From Victivallales bacterium (lineage in GTDB: Bacteria; Verrucomicrobiota; Lentisphaeria; Oligosphaerales; Oligosphaeraceae): DNA of 39,192 nt. The stretch is from assembly GCA_017964325.1 (NCBI GenBank), contig JAGCSE010000166.1, positions 1-39,192 on the forward strand, written 5' to 3'. This document shows positions 24,437-32,210 of the stretch, piece after piece. The notes under the pieces are model-generated. The model searched no databases and was not told where the DNA came from. It saw nothing but the letters and a program-made list of their open reading frames with translations. The translations under genes and the position numbers were made by a program. Position 1 is the stretch's first letter. Each line of letters begins with the position of its first letter.

Positions 24437-26776
24437 ATGTTCAGCTCAAAAGAACTCATCTTACGCCTCGAGCTCAATAATGAAATATTGAAAGAGGCGA
24501 CATCGAGTGAATTAAGCGGTGAAATCACGATCGGGCGGAATCCCGCCTCGACATGGGTCATTCCGCCTACGGACAAGTCTGCCTCGAACAACCACGCCAA
24601 GCTGATTGTGAAAGGCAAGTCCGTTATCATCAAGGATATGCAGAGCCGCAACGGGACGTTCTTCCAAGGGGAGCGCATTACCGAGCGCAAGTTACAGCCT
24701 GGTGACCAGATACGCATCGGCGACTCCGTGCTGAAGGTTGAGTCCGCCGCGGAAAGCGGCGGCCGCAAGCCCGTCCATCCCTACAACCGTCTCGAACAGC
24801 TCAACGGCGAGGCGAAGGGGAAGCTGTATGATTTGGATCAGGACGTCATGAAGATCGGCTCCGCCCCCGATTGCGCCATCATCTACAATGATGCGGTCAT
24901 CTCCCATTACCATGTCACGCTGGAATGCCGCCCCGACGGCTCCACATGGATCAAGGACATGGGCAGCCGCAACGGCACAAAAGTCAACGGCACGCCGCTT
25001 TCGACAAATCTCAATGACTCCGCACGTCTGCTGAAGGACGGCGACGTTATTACCATATCTTATATAGAACTGCGCTATTGGGACAAATATGTCCAGCATG
25101 TCCGTTCGCACATCGGCGTGAAAATCGCGGCGGTTGTATTGACGCTGGCCATTGTTCTGGGCGGCTATTTTGCATGGTTGAACACGACTCCTTCGGCGAA
25201 GTCCCACATCGAGAAGGCGCGTTTTGCGGCACAGAAAGAGAATTTCAAGTCGGCGCGTTCCCATCTGGAAGCGGCGGCGAACGCGCGCGGCGCGGACACG
25301 CACCGCTATGAACGAGCCGAATTGTCGAAGCAGATTGACCAGTGGGAGGACACCATCGTCAAATGGGACAAGGTCAAAACGATGTTTGCGGAGCGTAAAT
25401 GGATCAGCGCCAACAAGCTCCTCAGCCCGTTGCTCAGTTCCAACATGGAGCTTTGGAAATGGAATGACACGACCGCCACGCAGGCGAAGAGCGAAGCCCT
25501 GCTCGTGAAACGCATCAACGACGCTTTTCTTGAGGCCCGTAACACATTGGAGGAAAAAAGCTCCACGCCTGCGGCCATTGAGTCTTCCATCAAAAACCTC
25601 TCGAATGAACTTGCGACATTGCCGGGCAGCGTTCCGGATTTTTGCCAGCCGCTCATCAAGTCGGCAACGGACATCCAGGAGGAAATCGTCCGCACCAGCG
25701 ATGAGTTGAAAGCCATCGACGCCACTCTCAACGATTTCAAGGACATAGAAAAATTGCCGGATGTCATCGCACGGCTTGATTCCATTAACGAGACCGCGGT
25801 CAAACGCCATGAGGAACGCAAGGCAAGCGGCCTGAAATACTCCGTGAAAGTCGAATCGTTCATTGCGGACCTGCGGCAGCCGCTGGAGAAACTGGCAACC
25901 GCCCAGAAGACGCTCCATGCAAATTATGTGGCCACGGCCGGCCTGCAATTCGCCGACATCATGCAGACGCTGCCGCTGCCCACGACTGCCGAATGCGACG
26001 TATATCCCGTGCTCACGGAGAAGCGTTCTGAACTGGAGATCCTCAACTACCAGCTCCTGGAAGATGCACGCCAGTTCCAGAATCTAGTGGAAACGCTTAC
26101 GAACAGGAATCTTATGCCGGGACAGATGCCGGATTACATGGAACATCTCTTCAACAAACAGATTCAGGCGGATGTGCTGGATTGCGACGTCTTCAAATAT
26201 CCTCTTCCGCGTTGGAACCGCAAGGAGCCTGCCGGCAACTACGATCGCCTGCTCGGACTGGAGGTATTCTACAATTTCCTTTCCATGCTACCGTCGGAGT
26301 TCGACTCCGCCTCCCTGGAGGATGCGGCATTCAAGCCCGACATTTATCTCGCACGGCAGGATTTCAATGTTTTGGAGGATTTCATGAAATTCTGGGAACG
26401 GGACACCTTCAAGGATGTGCGCGACGTGAAGGACGGCAACAAGGCCGTCGAATACATTATGCACGCGGATGAGGTCATCCAGCGGCGCGACGCACTCGTG
26501 ATGACGATGAAGAAGCTCGCCTTGGCGGGCGAAGACCGTTCGGCAGCCATCGCAGGTGGCATCGCAATTCTCCTTGGGCAGCAGGCCAAGCTTCTGCCCG
26601 ACGATTTCCCCGCCACCATCAACGCGAAAGTCCGCGCCGTCCGTGCCAAGACCAACGCTATCGCCAAACAGGAGGCGACTCCTGAACAGATCATTGCAAA
26701 CCGCCAGAAGATTCTGGACATCGGCATCCCGGGGGATTCCATCGTCAAGATAAACTGGGCTGAGATAAAGAAATAG
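24437..26776 (+). CDS. Double-FHA membrane protein with long helical periplasmic region (Tad-associated, unknown)
   Basis: The 779-aa protein has FHA1 (residues ~5-102; ITIGRNP with R34, SASNNHAKL, SRNGTFFQG) and FHA2 (~115-215; KIGSAPDC, ISHYHVTL, SRNGTKVNG). A membrane helix (~229-248) and a 530-residue mostly helical region with coiled-coil character follow (e.g. LRQPLEKLATAQKTLHAN). FHA2 has Ser142 where FHA domains have the phosphate-binding Arg, so only FHA1 should bind phosphothreonine. The ATG follows the TAA of the previous gene directly. Two neighbouring FHA membrane proteins in a pilus locus suggest a scaffold around the FHA-bearing motor ATPase; this is not established. Confidence 0.85.
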   Translation: MFSSKELILRLELNNEILKEATSSELSGEITIGRNPASTWVIPPTDKSASNNHAKLIVKGKSVIIKDMQSRNGTFFQGERITERKLQPGDQIRIGDSVLKVESAAESGGRKPVHPYNRLEQLNGEAKGKLYDLDQDVMKIGSAPDCAIIYNDAVISHYHVTLECRPDGSTWIKDMGSRNGTKVNGTPLSTNLNDSARLLKDGDVITISYIELRYWDKYVQHVRSHIGVKIAAVVLTLAIVLGGYFAWLNTTPSAKSHIEKARFAAQKENFKSARSHLEAAANARGADTHRYERAELSKQIDQWEDTIVKWDKVKTMFAERKWISANKLLSPLLSSNMELWKWNDTTATQAKSEALLVKRINDAFLEARNTLEEKSSTPAAIESSIKNLSNELATLPGSVPDFCQPLIKSATDIQEEIVRTSDELKAIDATLNDFKDIEKLPDVIARLDSINETAVKRHEERKASGLKYSVKVESFIADLRQPLEKLATAQKTLHANYVATAGLQFADIMQTLPLPTTAECDVYPVLTEKRSELEILNYQLLEDARQFQNLVETLTNRNLMPGQMPDYMEHLFNKQIQADVLDCDVFKYPLPRWNRKEPAGNYDRLLGLEVFYNFLSMLPSEFDSASLEDAAFKPDIYLARQDFNVLEDFMKFWERDTFKDVRDVKDGNKAVEYIMHADEVIQRRDALVMTMKKLALAGEDRSAAIAGGIAILLGQQAKLLPDDFPATINAKVRAVRAKTNAIAKQEATPEQIIANRQKILDIGIPGDSIVKINWAEIKK

Positions 26777-26838
26777 CCAAAAGCTGAACGTACTAGAAAA
26801 TCCAGATTATCCTGCATATAAGTATAAAAGAAAACGGT

Positions 26839-27066
26839 ATGCGCAGTCTAATGAAAATGAAGCAGGACAATGGTTCCATCATGATGGAATACATCATTGT
26901 CACATTTTTTACGGCGGTTCCGATCTACCTGGTCTGGCATGGCGCGGAGGCGCTCGGCTATCCGGGCATCTACGACATGGCCACAGGCCAGCTGAAGGGC
27001 ACTGGCCTTGAGATACAGGCGTTCTTCCAGCAGGTCATGGCGGGAATCGCCATGCCACTGCCTTAG
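26839..27066 (+). CDS. Small Flp-type prepilin (minor pilin candidate)
   Basis: The 75-aa protein has a short basic leader ending in G12, then SIMMEYIIVTFFTAVPIYLVW. Gly-x4-Glu-Tyr is the Flp/Tad prepilin cleavage pattern, and the hydrophobic helix follows. The mature chain would be 63 residues. It lies just before the larger Flp gene and before the prepilin peptidase. No Shine-Dalgarno is visible; internal Met residues at 5 and 7 could also be starts. A minor pilin or an adaptor in the membrane is likely. Confidence 0.7.
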   Translation: MRSLMKMKQDNGSIMMEYIIVTFFTAVPIYLVWHGAEALGYPGIYDMATGQLKGTGLEIQAFFQQVMAGIAMPLP

Positions 27067-27153
27067 TTTTTGTTTTGTGTTTGTGTTTCGTAACCCGATG
27101 TCCTGAAATGGGCATCACAATTCCTAAAAATCAATCCAAAAAGGAGAGTCCCA

Positions 27154-27507
27154 ATGAAGAAGCAAGTCTGGTTAGAAAGAGCAAAACGCAATGCGTTCGG
27201 CCGTATCCTGTGCCGTGTTCTTGGCGATGACAAAGGCGCCGTCGCCATGGAATACGTGGTCATCGCGTTGCTGGTCGCGGCTGCGGTCGTCGGCCTGGTC
27301 ATGGTCTTCGGCAGGAACATCGCCCAGATGTTCGGCGCCACGACGAAATCCCTCGGCGGCGAAGCCGGTATCAAAGCGGCTGCCACAGATCGTACGAATC
27401 AGATTGGAGCTACTATCAAAGACGTTGACGAGCAACTTGAAAACGCCAAGACGATTCGCGGTGAAAAGGGCGGCGAAGAAGGCGGCTCAGGCGAAGAAGG
27501 CAAATAA
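27154..27507 (+). CDS. flp: Flp-type major pilin with extended hydrophilic tail
   Basis: The 117-aa protein has a 28-residue leader ending DDKG, then AVAMEYVVIALLVAAAVVGL, the Flp signature with Glu5 and Tyr6 of the mature chain. Mature Flp pilins are usually about 50-60 residues; this one would be 89 and ends in a Glu/Gly-rich tail (GEKGGEEGGSGEEGK). AGGAG precedes the ATG. The leader is longer than usual. It is the best candidate for the pilus subunit of this locus. Confidence 0.88.
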   Translation: MKKQVWLERAKRNAFGRILCRVLGDDKGAVAMEYVVIALLVAAAVVGLVMVFGRNIAQMFGATTKSLGGEAGIKAAATDRTNQIGATIKDVDEQLENAKTIRGEKGGEEGGSGEEGK

Positions 27508-27522
27508 TGATTTTGTGACCGC

Positions 27523-28071
27523 ATGACCGACTCCATGGCCATTCTGCTGGCGATGTCGCCTGTGCTTGCCGTGTTGTGCTACACAGACTGCAAGCTCAGG
27601 CGGCTGCCTGACAAGATCACGCTTCCGCTTGCCTGTGTCGCCCTTGTGTGGCGGCTGGGCTACGGCGGCGTCGATCTTGCATTGAGTGGCCTTGGAGGAG
27701 GAGTTGTCTGTTTTCTATTCCTGTTGATTCCCGTGTTGCTTAAGGGAGTCGGCGGCGGCGACTTGAAGATGTTCTTCGCCGTCGGCTGCGCGATTGGAAT
27801 CAAACGTGTGGCTGGCTTTCTGCTCTGCACGTCCGTCGCGGGGTTGCTGCTGGCCATTGTCATGATTTGCATCGGACTGGCGGACACGCGTCGGCTCAAG
27901 CATTACGCCAACTGCATCTTCAACCCGAAATACGACCGCAAGGCGGGGCGCGAATCGCTTCCGCCCGCCAGCGATGAACGCTTCCGTGTCCCCTACGGTG
28001 TGGCCATTTCGCTTGGCACGGCCTTTACATTGATTATAGAAACGCTTCTGGTCAGAGGTGTCGCTCAATGA
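27523..28071 (+). CDS. cpaA: Type IV prepilin peptidase, TadV/CpaA
   Basis: The 182-aa integral membrane protein has the two catalytic Asp of A24 peptidases: D22 in YTDCKLRRLPD and D80 in the GGGDLKMF (GxGD) motif. It has no methyltransferase zinc domain, as in other TadV/CpaA forms. It should cleave the two Flp-type prepilins upstream and the TadE-like protein. The stop overlaps the next ATG by four bases. The Shine-Dalgarno is weak. Confidence 0.9.
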   Translation: MTDSMAILLAMSPVLAVLCYTDCKLRRLPDKITLPLACVALVWRLGYGGVDLALSGLGGGVVCFLFLLIPVLLKGVGGGDLKMFFAVGCAIGIKRVAGFLLCTSVAGLLLAIVMICIGLADTRRLKHYANCIFNPKYDRKAGRESLPPASDERFRVPYGVAISLGTAFTLIIETLLVRGVAQ

Positions 28072-28727
28072 AGAAAAACGACCGAGGCTCCGTCCTGTTA
28101 GAGTTTATCATCGTCATGCCGGTGCTCCTGCTGCTGATATTCGGCACGGTGCAGTTTGCATTGATTCTCATGGCGAAGCAGTTGACGCAGTATGCCGCGT
28201 TCAATGCGGCACGTGCTGCAATCGTCTATAATCCAAAGGATTACCGTGTTCCGAACTCCTCGGGTGGCGGTGGATTCTTTGAGAGCAGCGGTCCCGTCCA
28301 TGAGGCGGCCGTCACGTCGCTGGCCTTCTTCGGCTTCAGAGGCGGCAAGGACGACGATAAAGTTGAAGTCCCCGGATGGGGCAAGATCCCCGGTTCCGCC
28401 AACATACGAAAACAAGTCTCCATCGGTTCGGACAGCATGGACTTGATGGAAACGCAGCAGATACCGGCCGTCAAGGTGACGGTCAATTTCAAATTTCCGT
28501 TGATCATCCCCTACGCGGCGGAAGTCATCGGATATTTCCATGCAGGCGGCAATCCAAACGAAGCATGGGATTTGATAGGCTTCTCGCCTGACGAGACATT
28601 CAAGGAAAAGATGAAATCCATCAAGTCCGACAAAACGCCGTGCTTCAAGCTCTCCGAGACCTGCATCCTGCCGCGGCCATGGAACACCACGACTTTCCCG
28701 CAGATGCCATATCAGGATAGGAACTAA
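28068..28727 (+). CDS. tadE: TadE-like pseudopilin
   Basis: The 219-aa protein begins MKKNDRG, then SVLLEFIIVMPVLLLLIFGT and the TadE body start QFALILMAKQLTQYAAFNAA. TadE proteins are pseudopilins processed by TadV that help start or anchor the fibre. Here Gly7 and Glu at mature position 5 give the cleavage site. The C-terminal 130 residues are exported and not recognised. The gene is coupled to cpaA (ATGA overlap). Confidence 0.88.
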   Translation: MKKNDRGSVLLEFIIVMPVLLLLIFGTVQFALILMAKQLTQYAAFNAARAAIVYNPKDYRVPNSSGGGGFFESSGPVHEAAVTSLAFFGFRGGKDDDKVEVPGWGKIPGSANIRKQVSIGSDSMDLMETQQIPAVKVTVNFKFPLIIPYAAEVIGYFHAGGNPNEAWDLIGFSPDETFKEKMKSIKSDKTPCFKLSETCILPRPWNTTTFPQMPYQDRN

Positions 28728-28728
28728 A

Positions 28729-28902
28729 AAGCTGAAAGCCAAAAGCTTAAAGCTTAAAGCAAAAAACAAAAGCTGAAAGCCAAAAGCTGAAAGCAAATGC
28801 AATAAGAGCCCTGTAGGGGCGCAAGGAACACAGCCGTGGGTGAAGCAAGCGGATAGCGCGAACGAAACCCACGGGAAACAGCGTGAACGAAACCCACGGA
28901 AA
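28729..28902 (+). repeat. Repeat-rich gap between tadE and tadG genes
   Basis: The first part (28729-28795) is built of AAAGCTGAAAGCC and AAAGCTTAAAGC words. The second has CCGTGGGT (28834-28841), twice matched by its reverse complement ACCCACGG (28867-28874 and 28892-28899). The latter sit in two direct copies of GAACGAAACCCACGG, 25 bp apart. The gap is 196 bp and no gene is seen in it. Confidence 0.7.
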
Positions 28903-28923
28903 GGCAGGAATCCATCAATATTC

Positions 28924-31182
28924 ATGACAATGAAAACCACAATATTAGCCATAGCCCGCGAAAGATTTGGCCTTATTCGCCGCGACGATTCAGGAGCCGC
29001 GCTGCTGATCACGCTTGGCGTTTTCATGTTTCTCGTCATGGTGACGGGCGGCGTCTATGCCGTCGGCGAAAACGTCCGCCAGAAGATTGAATTGCAGAAT
29101 GCAGTCGATGCGGCGGCGTATTCCGCCTCCAACGTCCAGGCGGACATTCTTTCCCGTATGGCGACCGTCAACCGCGCCATGAGCTGGACGTATGTCCAGA
29201 TGTGCAATCGCCAGATGGACTACATCGTCGCCAAATGGCTGGACTACACGGTGAAGCAGTTCAAAAACGACAGGAAGACCTGTCAGGATTACTACGACCA
29301 CATAATCATCTTTCCGACCGGTGATACATGCTGCAACGGCTGTTGCCTGAGCACTCACAAGAATAAAAACGGTTACGGCTGGTGGTGCGGCGCGCCCGGT
29401 CCCATGCCGGATGTTCCGACATCCGTGACAGCGGATGCCGTCCGCTTGAACAAGTCCTTGAAGAGCACGGACATAAGCACGATTGAAAGTCTGCTCAAGA
29501 CGGCCAATATAGATTCATTGGCGAAGGGTATCGACAATGACCGAAGCGCCATCAAGGCCATGAACGAGCTGTTGGCGTCGCTGAATGAATCGATGTCGGG
29601 AGCCATCGAGCAGACCGCCATCGAGACTTTGCGGCAGAATCTGCGGCTACGCAGCGTCACGTCATCCGGCGGCGACGTTCTGGAAGACTACCATCTCCAT
29701 GTGCGCGTCCCGAAGAGCACCAATCCGTATGAGAAGAAAAAAGGCAGTTTCTTCTATCCTTTATATAATACGGAGGAACATGAACACCTCTTCCTCGCGA
29801 TGGCCGACGGCTCGCCTGACACGCAGGGCAAACACCAGAAGAAGCTGATGTCCTATTTCGGGCTCGACGATGTTTCCAATGGTTTCGACCATTGGTACAT
29901 CCGCGGTCATCTGGAGGAATTCTCGAAGGATGCAGTAGAGGTGACCCGCAATTCGACGATTCCGTCGCCAGGCTACGGCATCACCCGCGGCTACAAGAAT
30001 GCGAATTTCCGCGAAGGCGGCGACAAGTTGCGTGTCCCTTACTGGTCGCAGATGGCGCTGCTGTGCAATCCTGCATCCTGCCAGAACTACAGGGGGACAA
30101 AGGACAACTATCTGGATCTTTGCAAGAAGGCGTATGACACACCGGAGGAATCCGTCGCACTATGCGCGGAATACATCTGGGCTTCGCAAAAATGGATATG
30201 TTTCAGTGTTCCCATCGCACAGAAATGCTACCATGTTCAGACGCCTATCGTCTGCATGTTCTCGACGAAATGCCATGAACATAAGGGTTTCTTTGAAATG
30301 TTTCCCTTCAGTTTGGACAGCTCCAAGCGTTCTGATTACAAGCAATGCGTGCTTGGCTTGAATTTCATGATAAATTCCAGCGATATGAAGAAATATATCC
30401 TCTTTACGGGAAACGCCCGCATCTACGGCGACGACAATGCCATCTACGATCCGAAATACTATGTGACGGAAACCTGCAAGCCGTGGATCCTCAGCCCTGA
30501 ATTCTTCAAAGGCGACGGAACCATCATGGTCTTCGCCGCCAAGAAGATGCGCAATCCGCTTGCGCTCATCTTCAATGGAGGACGCGGCGGCTCGACGGAA
30601 GAGGATGAAAAAAACAAAAATGACAAAAAGGACGAGGAGGACGAAGGTGGCGTAAAAGGCATCTTCTCCGCCTATAATCCATTGAAAGACCAGTATATAT
30701 GGACGGTTGCGGCAGCTCGTGCCGGCTACCACCGCGCTGGCGCTGGCGATCGTGATTACGAAGTCACCTACAACCAAGTGACCCATGTCTGGCATCCGGA
30801 TGACAACAGCTCCGTCTTCGGCGTTACTTCCAAGACCGTCGGCCAAGGCTGCATCTGCGACAAGACGGAACCGCTGAAGAACATCTGGAATCTTTGCACG
30901 CCCGACTGGGAAGGCACCCTCCTGCCTGTCCGCTATGCGGCCGGCTACGAATCGCCGTTCAACGGCACGCCGCCCGAGGATGATTTCGAATGGACGTCCT
31001 GCGCAAATGACAGTTACAAGTTCTTCGGCTTGGCGGGCGACGCCAAATGGGGCTCCCTGGCCCATGAAGGAACACTGCAGACGGATGGACGGGCCATCAA
31101 TGGCAACAGCATCATGAATCTGTCGCTTCCGAATGGTAAGAAGCTCAACGTATCAGGCCTCCAAAGCGCGAAAATCAATTGA
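28924..31182 (+). CDS. tadG: TadG-like pilus-assembly protein, Cys-rich
   Basis: The 752-aa protein begins RRDDSGAALLITLGVFMFLV, the conserved TadG-like start with one membrane helix, followed by KIELQNAVDAAAYSASNVQA. The rest should be outside the inner membrane. It is unusually rich in Cys, with a TCCNGCC cluster near residue 138 and more in CHVQ-type segments (KCYHVQTPIVCMFSTKCHEH), which suggests disulfides. A charged linker (EEDEKNKNDKKDEEDEG) lies near residue 560. I take the ATG at 28924; the frame is open 28 codons further, but that part is the repeat element. The stop overlaps the next start (TGATG). Confidence 0.8.
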   Translation: MTMKTTILAIARERFGLIRRDDSGAALLITLGVFMFLVMVTGGVYAVGENVRQKIELQNAVDAAAYSASNVQADILSRMATVNRAMSWTYVQMCNRQMDYIVAKWLDYTVKQFKNDRKTCQDYYDHIIIFPTGDTCCNGCCLSTHKNKNGYGWWCGAPGPMPDVPTSVTADAVRLNKSLKSTDISTIESLLKTANIDSLAKGIDNDRSAIKAMNELLASLNESMSGAIEQTAIETLRQNLRLRSVTSSGGDVLEDYHLHVRVPKSTNPYEKKKGSFFYPLYNTEEHEHLFLAMADGSPDTQGKHQKKLMSYFGLDDVSNGFDHWYIRGHLEEFSKDAVEVTRNSTIPSPGYGITRGYKNANFREGGDKLRVPYWSQMALLCNPASCQNYRGTKDNYLDLCKKAYDTPEESVALCAEYIWASQKWICFSVPIAQKCYHVQTPIVCMFSTKCHEHKGFFEMFPFSLDSSKRSDYKQCVLGLNFMINSSDMKKYILFTGNARIYGDDNAIYDPKYYVTETCKPWILSPEFFKGDGTIMVFAAKKMRNPLALIFNGGRGGSTEEDEKNKNDKKDEEDEGGVKGIFSAYNPLKDQYIWTVAAARAGYHRAGAGDRDYEVTYNQVTHVWHPDDNSSVFGVTSKTVGQGCICDKTEPLKNIWNLCTPDWEGTLLPVRYAAGYESPFNGTPPEDDFEWTSCANDSYKFFGLAGDAKWGSLAHEGTLQTDGRAINGNSIMNLSLPNGKKLNVSGLQSAKIN

Positions 31183-32210
31183 TGGGCAAATGGTTACACA
31201 TATTTGGCAAGTCACTCGCCGTTGCATGGCTTTTCAGCTTCTGCGCGACGGCGCAGACTGCCGCCGATGTGCCTAGCGTTGCCGAGCTTCGGCCTGCCTT
31301 GCAGGCCATGGGGACGGTCACGCAGTTTCATCGCATGGCGATGGGCGAGCCTGATGTGGCGGCGGAAATGTATTGCGAAGACCGTTGCTTCCGCCGTTGG
31401 AAACAGCGCATGGCGGCGTTGAAAAAGGCGCAGTGGGTCGATTTCTTCGTCGGCGCCATGGAAATCACGGGCAGCTATGACAAGGAGAACGCCGTCAGCG
31501 CGATTTACAATCCTTTCTGGGACACCATCTTATTGTTGGAATTGAAGTTGCCTGAAATGGGCGGGAAGGCCTCCATTACGAAATTCGCCATGCTGGCGGG
31601 CGAGACGTTCCGTGGCGAGAAGCCCGGCAAGTATCCGTTTATGACCGTCGTTTCCAAACGTCCGTTGTTCGTGGAACTTGCGACCGTCTTCACAAAGACG
31701 GCGGAGCATTTCGACAAGACGTTCCCGCTGAAGACGCCGCCGAGCCTCGGCGAGTTCGCATTCTCTAATTTGGATGACGAACTCAAGCTCATCAGCCTGC
31801 GTTCCGCCATGCGACTCAAACAAACGAAGGATCTGCTGGCGAACAATGACGATGCGAAGATGATGAAAGCACTGCAGATCATCCTCCAGCATGGACGGCG
31901 CGATGATTTCCGCAAGCTATTTTGGAACGGAAAATATGACACGCATATCCGCACGGTCATGTCGCTTCCCGAGGATGTGCGCGAACAGTTCATCCTTTAT
32001 TCCTATTATAAGAAGCCGAACGCCACGGTGTTCACGTATATTCCGCTGTTCATGCCGCGGTTGGTCGCCACCGTCACGATTCCAAAGGAAGACTCGGATG
32101 AGCCCATCAAGGAGAATTCCCCCGCGCCGACGTTTGAAATCTACGACTTGAACGACAGCGAATCCGTGCTGAAGCTCTACGAAAAGGCAAGGGGAGGGAA
32201 CGGGAAATGA
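31182..32210 (+). CDS. Exported protein A1 of a duplicated gene pair (unknown)
   Basis: The 342-aa protein has a signal peptide (LAVAWLFSFCATA, cut before QTA). The mature part has recurring landmarks shared with A2: TVTxFHRMA, CFRRWKQRMA, SAIYNPFWD, ITKFAMLAGETFR, FTYIPLFMPRLVATVTIPK and EIYDLNDS. I do not recognise a family. The ATG overlaps the tadG stop by one base and its own stop overlaps B1 by four, so it is made together with the pilus proteins. Proline and aromatic content suggests a folded periplasmic or surface domain. Confidence 0.75.
   Translation: MGKWLHIFGKSLAVAWLFSFCATAQTAADVPSVAELRPALQAMGTVTQFHRMAMGEPDVAAEMYCEDRCFRRWKQRMAALKKAQWVDFFVGAMEITGSYDKENAVSAIYNPFWDTILLLELKLPEMGGKASITKFAMLAGETFRGEKPGKYPFMTVVSKRPLFVELATVFTKTAEHFDKTFPLKTPPSLGEFAFSNLDDELKLISLRSAMRLKQTKDLLANNDDAKMMKALQIILQHGRRDDFRKLFWNGKYDTHIRTVMSLPEDVREQFILYSYYKKPNATVFTYIPLFMPRLVATVTIPKEDSDEPIKENSPAPTFEIYDLNDSESVLKLYEKARGGNGK

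Noticed and set aside
24692..25948. 418-codon open frame on the minus strand
   Set aside because: Antisense to the double-FHA gene, low-complexity Arg/Gly/Val content, no recognisable domain.
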